From: Haladaptatus salinisoli
GTDB taxonomy: Archaea; Halobacteriota; Halobacteria; Halobacteriales; Haladaptataceae
Assembly: GCF_020614375.1 (NCBI RefSeq)
Contig: NZ_CP085329.1
Location: 372,001 to 436,000 of the forward strand
Length of the DNA: 64,000 nucleotides
Direction of reading: 5' to 3'
Shown one piece after another: positions 53,825-62,639 of the stretch. How positions within the stretch are numbered: position 1 is the stretch's first letter; every line of letters starts with the position of its first letter. The position numbers and the translations under genes were made by a program. The notes below the pieces were generated by a model, which worked only from the letters and a program-made list of their open reading frames with translations, did no database searches and was not told where the DNA came from.

Positions 53825-54133
53825 ATGACCGCCGATGGTCAAATGATGACCAGCGAGACGCCACTTGAACCCGGCGAAATCCGTCACTGGAGTTTCCGCG
53901 CCGAAGACGACGGCGACCCACAAGCAGATGTCGCAGAAGTAATTGCGATGTTCGAAGGCAAGGACGTCGACGAGCTCACGCCCGTCTACGACGCGATCGA
54001 TTCCTTCATGAGCAACCTCTTTACGAGCCCACCGCCGGAACCCGCGCAGGCTAAAATCGAGTTCACCTACGAGGGCTATCGCGTATCGGTCTATCAGGAC
54101 GGCGAAGCAACGTTTCTCAAAATCGGCGAGTGA
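53825..54133 (+). CDS. HalOD1 output-domain protein
   Basis: A 102-residue protein matching the haloarchaeal output domain HalOD1: DVAEVIAMFEGKDVDELTPVYDAIDSFMSNLF and a C-terminal beta strand pair (KIEFTYEGYRVSVYQDGEATF; residues shown in part). HalOD1 proteins are small, widespread in haloarchaea and often near or fused to signalling domains. An alternative start is the ATG at 53843. It is a single gene followed by tandem hairpins at 54156-54194. Confidence 0.75.
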   Translation: MTADGQMMTSETPLEPGEIRHWSFRAEDDGDPQADVAEVIAMFEGKDVDELTPVYDAIDSFMSNLFTSPPPEPAQAKIEFTYEGYRVSVYQDGEATFLKIGE

Positions 54134-54155
54134 ACGTGACGCGTCAGTTCCGATA

Positions 54156-54194
54156 ACTACCGAATACGGTAGTCCGCAGCCACCCTTCGGGTGG
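54156..54194 (+). terminator. Tandem hairpins after the HalOD1 gene
   Basis: ACTACCG-AATA-CGGTAGT (54156-54173) is a seven-pair stem, and CCACC-CTTCG-GGTGG (54180-54194) a five-pair stem. Both lie within 60 bases of the HalOD1 stop. There is no following run of T, so an archaeal termination role is only suggested. Confidence 0.3.
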
Positions 54195-55311
54195 TCAGCG
54201 ACGTCCGATTTTAACGGGAATCCAACGGTTCACCGGGCTGGTCCGTTTGTATCGCGTCTTTCGATCGAACCGGGTAGTATCGGACGCGTATCGTACTACT
54301 TCTCGACGTTTACTAGAACCGGCGTCGCCGGTTCCTTTCCGTTTGCGCCGTTTTCTTCGGGTCTTTACGTCGGTTCACCGCCGATACGCGCGAAGGGTAA
54401 TTTTTCGCGCGGACGGCACGCGGATGTCGGAGAAGTACCGTCCATCGACGCCGATTTTCGGTACCCTATTTTCGTATTATATTCTCACACGAGTACGAGA
54501 GGAAAAGAGAGCGCTGATTCTATCACCGATTCTCTCGGTGGTGAAAATGGCTATATAATTTCCAGATAATATATTTTCCCCTTCAAACCGCCCTAATACC
54601 CAGTTATGAGGATTTTTCGAATGAATTTTAGTGATTTTAAATTCTACTCAACGCAGCTATATACTTCCGCTCGCGAGTAGGTACTCTTTTCTCGTACGAT
54701 AGCACGTTCTCAGGTCCTTATTTCCTCCTGACCGGCATCGGCTTATTTTAGACTCCGAATCATCAAGGAACCGGTTACGAACGAACGCGGGTTTCGGCAC
54801 CTCCTCGGTTTCTCCGCGAAGCGTTATCGACGCGCCTTCCGTGCACCGACGTTTCCGGGGAATCGTCGCCCGCTCTCGAAGTTCGTGCCACCGTGACGTT
54901 TTGGGTCGACTACCGTGTCTGGATTTTTCCGATCTACCTACTCTGTTCCAGTACCATTCCATTACGCCCATAGTAATGTAATAGAATGGCGTGCGTACCG
55001 TTCGCCGAAACGGTTAGCGTCCTCCTTGTAAATACGATTTTCCGTTCTGAGAAGCCAGGGCGGGGGCGTCGATCCGATTCGACCGGCTAATTCGTATGCT
55101 TCAAACGAGGATGGCGACGGAACTCGAAGAGCCTAAAATACCGTGCTCCGATGGTAGTCCTCCGTTACTGCGACGCGGTGCGGAACCGTACGGGGCGGAG
55201 ATCGTTTGCGGACCCTTGTAGTCGTGGTGTCGCAGGAAGAAAGAAAGGCCGACACGAGCGGCGATCTTCCACCCCCACGGCTTAAGTTCGCGAAGGACGT
55301 TTGGGAAGACG
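54195..55311. other. AT-richer, gene-poor kilobase
   Basis: About 1.1 kb without a supported gene. The G+C content drops visibly around 54540-54680 (long A/T runs such as GATAATATATTTTCC). An inverted repeat CGCGCGAA/TTCGCGCG lies at 54387-54394 and 54404-54411. Open frames here are basic or cut by stops. It may hold regulatory RNA, promoters or decayed mobile DNA, but I recognise no specific feature. Confidence 0.4.
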
Positions 55312-55590
55312 ATGGTCACTCGACGCCGCCAACGCTTTATTCACTGGCAGGTCCTGTGGATGGTCTCTGCGCTCGTCGCTTTGGTTGCGTTAGGCGTCTT
55401 CTCCCTTCCCCTTTTTTTCGTCGTTTCCTTCGTCGGGTTCGTCATCGTGGTCGAACTGACTACTCCGGTTAACGTCGCTCCGCGGTGGCGGGCGCGACTG
55501 CGATGGATCACGATCCTCGGATTTTTGATTCTCATGGTCATCGTCGTTCGAAAGATCCTGAAAATCGTACCTTCGGGGTTGATTCCGTGA
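55312..55590 (+). CDS. Small membrane protein preceding DUF4350/MoxR
   Basis: A 92-residue protein. A basic N-terminus (MVTRRRQRFIHWQ) is followed by a long hydrophobic region of probably two spans (residues 16-48), a basic loop (APRWRARLRW) and a third span (ITILGFLILMVIVV). Its stop overlaps the DUF4350 start by four bases (GTGA), so they form an operon. Similar small membrane proteins are common beside DUF58/MoxR modules in haloarchaea. Function unknown. Confidence 0.7.
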   Translation: MVTRRRQRFIHWQVLWMVSALVALVALGVFSLPLFFVVSFVGFVIVVELTTPVNVAPRWRARLRWITILGFLILMVIVVRKILKIVPSGLIP

Positions 55591-56639
55591 GCAACCCACT
55601 CGATGCGGAGTACCCGAAACTGCTTCTCCTCGCGCTGGCCGTGGTGACGATCGGAGCGCTTTTCGTAGCCATGAGCACATCGACGGCGTCGTTCAGCAGT
55701 TACAACTCCGCGTGGGACGGCGCGTCGAAACTACAGTCCGAAGCGAGTGCTACCGGGGCAGATAGCAAGATAGTTCGGAAGACGGCGATGTACGATGACG
55801 CGAATCCGAACGGGACGGTCGCGGTCGTTCTCTCCCCCGATACGCCGTACCGTCCCGCCGAACGCGCCGACGTTAAGGAGTTCGTTCAGAACGGGGGGAC
55901 GCTCATCGTCGCGGAGGATTTCGGCCCGCACTCCAATCCGCTGCTCCGATCGCTCGGAGCGAAAACGCGCGTAGACGGTCAACTCGTTCGGGACGAGCGG
56001 TACAACTATCGATCCCCGGCGATGCCGGTGGCGCGTAACGTAGGGAACCGCTCCCTCACCCGAGGCGTCGAGAGGCTTACGCTCAATTACGGGACGGTCG
56101 TCCGCCCGCACAACGCGACCGTGCTCGCGAACACGTCGGAGTACGCCTACCTCGATGCGAATCGGAACGGGAATCTGGACGCCGACGAGACGCTCGCAAC
56201 TCATCCGGTCGCCGCCACTGAGCGCATCGGCGACGGACGAGTCATCATCGTCAGCGATCCGAGCCTGTTCGTCAACGCGATGCTCGACCGATCCGGAAAC
56301 CGGGCGTTCGTCCGTCAGATCTTCGAAGGCCACTCGACGGTACTACTGGATTACTCACACGCAAACGAGCTTCCGCCGCTGGCGCTCGCCGTACTGACGC
56401 TTCGAACGTCTCCGCTACTTCAGATCGTCGTAGGAGCCTGCGGAATCGGGATGCTCGCACTCTGGGTGAGACGGCCGGAACTGCCGCGACGACTCGCCGA
56501 GTTCCGGCGGAATGACGTCGCGGATAGTACCCCGCGAGTCGGCGAACGCGAGATGGTCGCCTACGTCGAAAAACGACACCCCGAGTGGGACTCCGAGCGC
56601 GTCGAACGAGTCGTCGAGTCGCTACGCGAAAAGCGATAG
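55587..56639 (+). CDS. DUF4350 domain-containing membrane protein
   Basis: A 350-residue protein from GTG 55587. An N-terminal membrane span (LLLLALAVVTIGALFVAM) is followed by a Rossmann-like domain typical of DUF4350 (VAVVLSPDTPYRPAERADVK; FVQNGGTLIVAEDFG; GDGRVIIVSDPSLFVNAML). A second span near residue 280 (LLQIVVGACGIGMLALWV) leads into a cytoplasmic helical tail. DUF4350 proteins are usually encoded with MoxR ATPases and DUF58 proteins; here MoxR follows after 71 bases. Confidence 0.82.
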   Translation: MSNPLDAEYPKLLLLALAVVTIGALFVAMSTSTASFSSYNSAWDGASKLQSEASATGADSKIVRKTAMYDDANPNGTVAVVLSPDTPYRPAERADVKEFVQNGGTLIVAEDFGPHSNPLLRSLGAKTRVDGQLVRDERYNYRSPAMPVARNVGNRSLTRGVERLTLNYGTVVRPHNATVLANTSEYAYLDANRNGNLDADETLATHPVAATERIGDGRVIIVSDPSLFVNAMLDRSGNRAFVRQIFEGHSTVLLDYSHANELPPLALAVLTLRTSPLLQIVVGACGIGMLALWVRRPELPRRLAEFRRNDVADSTPRVGEREMVAYVEKRHPEWDSERVERVVESLREKR

Positions 56640-56710
56640 GGGGCGATGAACACCCGCCACGGGCGCACCGCGCCAGATGAATTATCTGGCTGGAAGTCGA
56701 AGCCGCACCA

Positions 56711-57727
56711 ATGGGTAATCCAGCCGAGATCTACACCAGCGTCGTCGACGAAGTGAGCAACGTTCTGATCGGAAACGAGGCGATCGTCGAAAACCTCACG
56801 ATCGCGATGCTATCGCGGGGCCACGTGCTTTTGGAGGGGGTACCGGGCGTGGCGAAGACGACGATCGCCAATTTATTTGCGCGCGCGACGGGCTTGGAGT
56901 ACAACCGAATGCAGATGACGCCCGACCTCCTTCCCGCCGACATCACCGGGACGTACGTTTACCGGGAAGGAACCGGCGAGTTCGAGATTCAACGCGGACC
57001 GATCTTCGCGAACGTCGCCGTCGCCGACGAGATCAACCGCGCAACCCCGAAAACCCAGAGTGCACTGCTGGAGGCGATGCAGGAGCAGGCGGTGACGATC
57101 CAGGGAGACACGTTCCCGCTTGCGTCCCCCTTCATCGTGATCGCGACCCAAAACCCGATCGAGATGGAGGGTACGTACGAACTCCCGGAGGCGCAGCGCG
57201 ATCGCTTCCAACTCAAACTGACGGTGGACCTGCTCGAACGAGACGACGAACTCGAGTTACTGAACCGATTCGATGGTCACCCCGATCTCGGATCGGAGGA
57301 CGTATCGCAGGTCGTGTCGGTCGATGACATCATCTCCGCTCGGGATATCGTCTCGGACGTGTACATCGACGAAGCGGTGAAGGGATACATCTTGGACATC
57401 ATCGGAGCGACGCGCGAGAATTCGAACGTGAAATACGGCGCATCGCCGCGGTCGTCGCTGGCATTTCTCAACGCCGCAAAAGCGCGCGCCGCCATTCACG
57501 GACGGGAGTACGTCATCCCGGACGACGTGAAGGCTTTAGCGAAACCGATTCTGATTCACCGCCTCCAGATCAACACCGAAGCGGAGCTGAGTGGCGTGAC
57601 GAGCGGCGATCTCGTCGAGGAGATCCTCGAGTCGGTATCACCGCCGAGCGGCGCCGTCGATGCCGAGAATGCGGACGTCTCGGATGGTGACGGGACGGTA
57701 CCGGTAAGCCAGAGAGAGGGAGATTGA
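56711..57727 (+). CDS. MoxR-family AAA+ ATPase
   Basis: A 338-residue AAA+ protein. Walker A is GVPGVAKTT (about residues 45-53), the MoxR region LPADITGTYVYREGTGEF follows, and Walker B is VAVADEINRATPKTQSALLEAM. The sensor 1 segment is VIATQNPIEMEGTYELPEAQ, and the C-terminal lid contains SPRSSLAFLNAAKARAAIHG. MoxR ATPases act as chaperones assembling metal enzymes or VWA-domain proteins. The DUF58/VWA partner often found downstream is absent here. Confidence 0.92.
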   Translation: MGNPAEIYTSVVDEVSNVLIGNEAIVENLTIAMLSRGHVLLEGVPGVAKTTIANLFARATGLEYNRMQMTPDLLPADITGTYVYREGTGEFEIQRGPIFANVAVADEINRATPKTQSALLEAMQEQAVTIQGDTFPLASPFIVIATQNPIEMEGTYELPEAQRDRFQLKLTVDLLERDDELELLNRFDGHPDLGSEDVSQVVSVDDIISARDIVSDVYIDEAVKGYILDIIGATRENSNVKYGASPRSSLAFLNAAKARAAIHGREYVIPDDVKALAKPILIHRLQINTEAELSGVTSGDLVEEILESVSPPSGAVDAENADVSDGDGTVPVSQREGD

Positions 57728-57962
57728 ACCGAGGAGCGCGACCGTCCGTTCGGTCTCGTTAGTCCGGTTCTGCGACCGACGGAACGAGTACTCCCGCTTT
57801 CGAGCCGCTTCGAGTTTATGGCCCGGGTCCCTTTCCTAACTCGAACGAAGCGGCGGTGTGAGGAACGTAGCTCGTCGAAATCGAACCGGCGGGAAGGTGA
57901 ATCGGACGCGCTCGCTGGAACCATGGATGCGGATCCACCGTTACGCCCTCATCGGTCGCCGT

Positions 57963-58958
57963 TCAGGCGCTATCGTCGACTTTCCGTCTGACGAGTTCTC
58001 GGACGCTATCCTCGATCTCCTCGTCGGCCGTCCAGTCCAGTTCCGTCCGCGCCTTGCTCGTGTCGACGGAGAACTCCTCGACCAGTGTTTCGTTCCCTCG
58101 CGGGTTGTCGACGAGCTGGACGTCCACATCGACGTCCGCCTCTTCTGCGACGGTCTGCCGTACGAGGTGGGCGATGTCGATGACGCTCCTATCGTTGCCG
58201 CTCGCTATTTCGTACGCCGATGTTCCGGTTTCGCCCCCCTCTAACTCCTCGAGTAGACGCTCCGCGCTTCGCAGATACGCGTCGGCCACGTCGACGACGT
58301 GGATGTAGTCGCGCGACTGAGTCCCCGGCTCGTAGACGGTCAGCGGTTCGTTCGAGAGTGCGCGGTTCACGAAGAAGTTGACGACCGTCCCTTTCGAGAG
58401 CACTTGTCCGTCGATCGAATGCTCCCCGTAGACGTTGGATTTCATGAAGAGGTGCGCGGGAAACGTTTCCTCCGCGAGCGCGGTGACGGCGTGCTCACCG
58501 AGTAGCTTCGTTCGACCGTACCAGTTCATCGGCGCTCGCGGGAAGTCGGTCGTGATGGGGAACGAAGTCGGGTCGCCGAGCACGGCCATACTGAACGGGA
58601 ACGTGAGACCGGAACCGGTCTTTCGACACCACCACGCGACGTTGTTCGTTCCCTGCACGTTGACTTCCTGAGCGAGATCGGGATTCGCCTCGCAGTCGTC
58701 TACGCCGCTGAGCGCGGCGAGGTGCAGAACCAAGTCGGACCCCGAGAGCGCTCGCTCGAGACGTTCACGGTTGCGAACGTCGACGTACTCGATACTCGTG
58801 TCGGCCACGGACCGAACCTGGCCGTTGTAGTAATTGTCGAGGCCGCGGACGTCCCACTCCGGGTGGACGGCGTTGAGTTGGTTCACGACGCGGCTCCCGA
58901 TGTACCCGGCGGCACCGGTGACGGTAACGCGCGGTGCATCGGAGTTGTCCTCAGCCAC
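57963..58958 (-). CDS. NAD-dependent epimerase/dehydratase (nucleotide-sugar SDR)
   Basis: A 331-residue extended SDR. The NAD motif is VTGAAGYIGSRVV (about 14-26), and the catalytic Tyr-x-x-x-Lys is in NWYGRTKLLGEH. It also has LVLHLAALSGVDDCE. Substrates of this branch are UDP- or GDP-sugars. It overlaps the next SDR gene upstream by eight bases. Together with the GT and dehydrogenase genes to the right it belongs to a surface-glycan locus. Confidence 0.88.
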   Translation of the reverse strand: MAEDNSDAPRVTVTGAAGYIGSRVVNQLNAVHPEWDVRGLDNYYNGQVRSVADTSIEYVDVRNRERLERALSGSDLVLHLAALSGVDDCEANPDLAQEVNVQGTNNVAWWCRKTGSGLTFPFSMAVLGDPTSFPITTDFPRAPMNWYGRTKLLGEHAVTALAEETFPAHLFMKSNVYGEHSIDGQVLSKGTVVNFFVNRALSNEPLTVYEPGTQSRDYIHVVDVADAYLRSAERLLEELEGGETGTSAYEIASGNDRSVIDIAHLVRQTVAEEADVDVDVQLVDNPRGNETLVEEFSVDTSKARTELDWTADEEIEDSVRELVRRKVDDSA

Positions 58959-59916
58959 GGACCGACACCTCCGGCGCTGCTTCGAATCCGCGGAAACGCC
59001 GTATCAGTTCCCTGATTCCCTCGCGGAGCGACCAACTCAGTTCGAATCCCGTCTCGGTCATTCGATCGAAGTTAACGTGGTAGGACGGCCCCGGATTCTT
59101 GTCTTCGAGATACGTAATCTCCGTCCCGGTTCTCGTCTCCTCGCGGACGAGTTTGCCGATCTCCGAGATACGGTAGTTTTCCCCGTTCACGCCGACGTTG
59201 TACTCGGTCTTCGGCCACGAAGCGGGACTGCGGACGGCGTGGGCGTACGCCCGAGCGGCGTCGTGAACGTGGATAAACGGCCGCCAGTTGGTTCCGTCTC
59301 CGTACACCGTTAGCGGTCGGTCGGTTAGCGCCTGAAAGACGAATCGATTGGCGACGAGGTTGAACCGCATCCCCGGCGCGTACCCGTAGTTCGTACTCAT
59401 TCGTAGCGCCGTGCCGGCGATCCCGTACTCGTCGACGTACTGCCGCAGTAAGTCCTCGGCTTCGACTTTCGTTTCCGCGTACGGCGTTAGGGGATCGGGC
59501 TCAGTTCCCTCGTCGATGTTCGTGCTACCCGCGCGTCCGTAGATGTTGCACGAAGACGCGTACACGAAGTTCTCGACATCGAACTTTCTCGCCGCATTCA
59601 GCGCGTTCCTCATCCCTTCTAAGTTCACGGAGCGAGTTTCGTCCGGTCGATTGTGAGTGCTCTCAGCACCGGTTATCGCGGCGAGGTGAACGACGGCGTC
59701 GACGTTCCGCGTGGCGTTTTCAACGTCGTCGTAATTGCGGACGTCGCCCCGATAGAACGAGAACTCCTCCGCGACGTTCGCATCGAATAAATTTCGCGGA
59801 GATCCGGTTTCTAAGGAGTCGAGGACGACGACCTCCTCTATTTCGGTCGCTTCCTGTAATTCGGGGACGAGGACGCTCCCGATGTAACCGCATCCCCCGG
59901 TAACTAGCACCCGCAT
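58951..59916 (-). CDS. NAD-dependent epimerase/dehydratase (nucleotide-sugar SDR)
   Basis: A 321-residue extended SDR. The NAD motif is VTGGCGYIGSVLV (about 4-16). The catalytic Tyr-x-x-x-Lys is in TPYAETKVEAEDL, and the substrate region is FVYASSCNIYGRAG. It is similar in plan to its downstream neighbour but not a near copy, so the two probably act in sequence on one sugar nucleotide. It is divergent from the GT2 gene, with a 370-base gap. Confidence 0.88.
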   Translation of the reverse strand: MRVLVTGGCGYIGSVLVPELQEATEIEEVVVLDSLETGSPRNLFDANVAEEFSFYRGDVRNYDDVENATRNVDAVVHLAAITGAESTHNRPDETRSVNLEGMRNALNAARKFDVENFVYASSCNIYGRAGSTNIDEGTEPDPLTPYAETKVEAEDLLRQYVDEYGIAGTALRMSTNYGYAPGMRFNLVANRFVFQALTDRPLTVYGDGTNWRPFIHVHDAARAYAHAVRSPASWPKTEYNVGVNGENYRISEIGKLVREETRTGTEITYLEDKNPGPSYHVNFDRMTETGFELSWSLREGIRELIRRFRGFEAAPEVSVRG

Positions 59917-60286
59917 TAGTATCGGGGAGTAGCGTCGACTCGCCCGTTCTTCCGAATGAGCCGTAAGGGTGTTCGTCGATTATGCCTACCGTTGCTGGTG
60001 TCGAATAGCACTACCATCTACCTCTAAAAGGATGACATCGGCTAGTGGTAAAAAGATTACACTCTTCCTGCTCGAATATCGGTTATTAATTCATAGACGC
60101 CGGAGATCGAACCAGGGCGACAACGCTAACTGACGGCACACTAGTTAGATGGTTATCAAGTCAGCTCGCATCCATTACTACTATAGCGGGCAGTGGTGAT
60201 GAGTGGTGGTAGAGCATGGGTGGGCTAGTCGGACGACCGATCAGTAACAGCGGAAGCGATAGGGGCTCCGCTAAAAGGAGCGACCG
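59917..60286. other. Divergent intergenic region of the glycan locus
   Basis: About 370 bases, rather A/T-rich at 60020-60110 (AAAAAGATTACAC; GGTTATTAATTCATAG), which should contain promoters for both directions. A small inverted repeat CTAACT/AGTTAG lies near 60127-60149. No small gene was found. Confidence 0.4.
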
Positions 60287-61309
60287 ATGAGTTTTTCCCT
60301 CGATTTATTCCTCGTGGGGATCGCCGTCACGATCCTCGTTTGGGGGTTCAATCGGTATCGAACGCAGTTCGTCAAGGCCGATCTGCTCACCGGAATCATC
60401 CTGGCGGTTGGAGTTCTCGGGTTCGTGTTCGTCCCGCAGATCTACGACCTCGTCGGCCTAGCACTCGATATCCGAAAACGATTCGTCGTCGTCGCGCTGC
60501 TGGGGAATCTCGCGCTTCTCACGCTCGTTCTCTACCTCCACACGAACGTTCGGACCACCCGCAAGCGAGTGAATAAGCTGACCCGAAACCTCTCTATCGA
60601 CCAACTCTCGGATTCTCCCGGCGAACGGGGGGATATTCAGGTCGTCATCCCGGCGTACAACGAGGAGAGCACGATTCGGACCATCGTCGAATCGCTACCG
60701 GATTCGATCGCGGAGCGGAAAGTCACGCCGATCGTCGTCTCGGACGGCTCCGCGGACGACACCGCGGAACGAGCGCGCATCGACTCCTCGATCGTCGTCG
60801 AACATCCGCTCAATCAGGGACAGGGAGGCGCGCTGAAGACGGGATTCGAGATCGCGCGACGGACGGGCGCATCCATCATCGTAACGATGGACGGTGACGG
60901 CCAGCACCCTGTGGAGGAACTCGAGGCGCTCATCTTACCGATCATCAACGACGAGGCGGATTTCGTGATGGGGTCGAGATACAAGGGAACCGATCGCTCC
61001 GGGAACGGAACGATCCGCCGAGCCGGGATTCGGGTGTTTACCGCTCTCATAAACGTTCTCCTGAAATCCGACATAACCGACTGCACGAACGGATTCCGTG
61101 CGATCCGCGGCGACAGCCTTACCGAACTCACGCTGACGGAAGAGCGGTTCAGCGCGCCGGAGTTGATCATCGAAGCGCGAAAGAACGGCCTCCGAATCAT
61201 GGAGATTCCGATAACCATCAACGAACGACAGGACGGGGAGACGAAAAAGCCGCGCCTCGGGTACGCGATCGGACTCGTTCGGACGATAATCAGTACGTGG
61301 ATGCGGTAG
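60287..61309 (+). CDS. Family 2 glycosyltransferase with N-terminal DUF2304-like membrane domain
   Basis: A 340-residue protein. Residues 1-100 hold three membrane spans with a DUF2304-type pattern (LVGIAVTILVWGFNRYRTQF; VLGFVFVPQIYDLVGLAL; FVVVALLGNLALLTLVLYL). From about 115 there is a GT2 domain like dolichol-phosphate mannose/glucose synthases: IQVVIPAYNEESTIRTIV, VVSDGSADDTAE, MDGDGQHPVEELE and the late ITINERQDGETK. It probably moves a sugar from a nucleotide donor to a lipid phosphate. An SD (AAGGAG, 60275-60280) precedes the ATG. Confidence 0.88.
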   Translation: MSFSLDLFLVGIAVTILVWGFNRYRTQFVKADLLTGIILAVGVLGFVFVPQIYDLVGLALDIRKRFVVVALLGNLALLTLVLYLHTNVRTTRKRVNKLTRNLSIDQLSDSPGERGDIQVVIPAYNEESTIRTIVESLPDSIAERKVTPIVVSDGSADDTAERARIDSSIVVEHPLNQGQGGALKTGFEIARRTGASIIVTMDGDGQHPVEELEALILPIINDEADFVMGSRYKGTDRSGNGTIRRAGIRVFTALINVLLKSDITDCTNGFRAIRGDSLTELTLTEERFSAPELIIEARKNGLRIMEIPITINERQDGETKKPRLGYAIGLVRTIISTWMR

Positions 61310-61412
61310 CGTTCGTCCTCCGCGACGGATACCATTCTCGCGTGTAATCGCAGCGAAGCCGCTTCGCCCGGACGGAGGCCGCTCGCGCACCGACCGTTCG
61401 AGGAACGGTCAG

Positions 61413-62639
61413 TTACGCGCTTTCTCGCGCCACCTTCGAAAGCACCGAACCCGCCCGCTCACCGATGGTCTCCCACCGATGGTTGGTGGCGATGAATTCG
61501 ACGCCTCGCTCGCCCATTCCCCTCCGCTTTTCGTCGTCGGCGATGAGTCGTCGCATCGCGTCGGCGATCTCGTTCGGATCGTTCGCGACCGCGATACCGG
61601 CATCGACGTTGTCGGTGACCGATCTGATCTCCGCGGTCTCGCTGGCGACGTACGGTGTTCCGACGGCCATCGTCTCGAGGAACTTGGTCGGACGCGCGTA
61701 ATCGAGTTGGTGGTCCGTTTTAAGCGGCACCCAGCTGAGCGTCGACGAGGCGACCAAGTCCGCGACCTCTTCGCGGGGAACGACGCCGCGAAACGTAACG
61801 CTGGATCCGATGCCGAGGTCGTCGCACAGCGCTTCGAGTTCCTCCCGTCGTTCCCCGAACCCGACCATCAGGAGCTCGTGATCGTAGTCGTCGGTCAGAT
61901 CCGCGAATCCGCGGAGAAACGGTTCGAACGCCTGCCCGACGCCCAGCTTCCCGGTGTAGACGACTCGAGGTACGGATCTCCCCGACGCGCCGTCGAACAG
62001 ATCCGTGTTCACGCCGAACGGGAGCACCGTGAACTGGTCCGACCCGACGTCGTATTTCTCCCGATACTGCCGAGCCATCGTCGGTGTAATCACCGTGACG
62101 TGGTCGGCGTGCGTGATCGCGAGCCGTTCGAGGTAGCTAACCGCGCTGTAGCTGATCGAGCGCTCGGACACGAACCCGAAGTCGGCCGCGTTGTCGATCC
62201 AGAGGTCGAAGACGTCCACCACCCATCCCCGACCGAGCGCTTTCGCTACGACGCCCGGAAGGAGGGTGCTGTGCGGTCCGACGAGCGTCACTACGCAGTC
62301 GTAACGCCACCACGTACAGAGCACGTACAGAGCGGCGTGAACCGCGAAAATGGCGTAGTTGAGTATTCGGGCGAAGTTCGATCTGTCCTCGGCCGGTTGG
62401 TACGTCCACAGGCGCGTCACGGGGACGCCCTCGACCCGTTCGCGTTTCCACGGACGGTACGTCCGGTCGAACTCCTCGCACGGAACCGACGGCGGTGGAC
62501 AGACGACGTGAGGTTCGAACCGCTCCGGAAGGTGTCGGCTCATCTGCTGCCATCGATGCGCGCCTCCGACGGATTCCGGGGGGAACATCTGCGAAACGAC
62601 GAGCACGCGCACCGTCTCCGTGTTCGCCGATTCACTCAT
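61413..62639 (-). CDS. Family 4 glycosyltransferase
   Basis: A 408-residue GT-B enzyme. The N-terminal Rossmann start is VRVLVVSQMFPPESVGGAHR. The C-terminal domain shows RVVYTGKLGVGQAFEPFLRG and the nucleotide-binding EX7E-type region KFLETMAVGTPYVASETAE. A hydrophobic stretch at about 85-105 (ILNYAIFAVHAALYVLCTWW) suggests membrane association. It overlaps the dehydrogenase stop by eight bases. The donor and acceptor sugars are not known. Confidence 0.88.
   Translation of the reverse strand: MSESANTETVRVLVVSQMFPPESVGGAHRWQQMSRHLPERFEPHVVCPPPSVPCEEFDRTYRPWKRERVEGVPVTRLWTYQPAEDRSNFARILNYAIFAVHAALYVLCTWWRYDCVVTLVGPHSTLLPGVVAKALGRGWVVDVFDLWIDNAADFGFVSERSISYSAVSYLERLAITHADHVTVITPTMARQYREKYDVGSDQFTVLPFGVNTDLFDGASGRSVPRVVYTGKLGVGQAFEPFLRGFADLTDDYDHELLMVGFGERREELEALCDDLGIGSSVTFRGVVPREEVADLVASSTLSWVPLKTDHQLDYARPTKFLETMAVGTPYVASETAEIRSVTDNVDAGIAVANDPNEIADAMRRLIADDEKRRGMGERGVEFIATNHRWETIGERAGSVLSKVARESA

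Noticed and set aside
54657..54971. Minus-strand open frame of 104 codons
   Set aside because: Basic composition unlike haloarchaeal proteins, and no promoter or recognisable domain.
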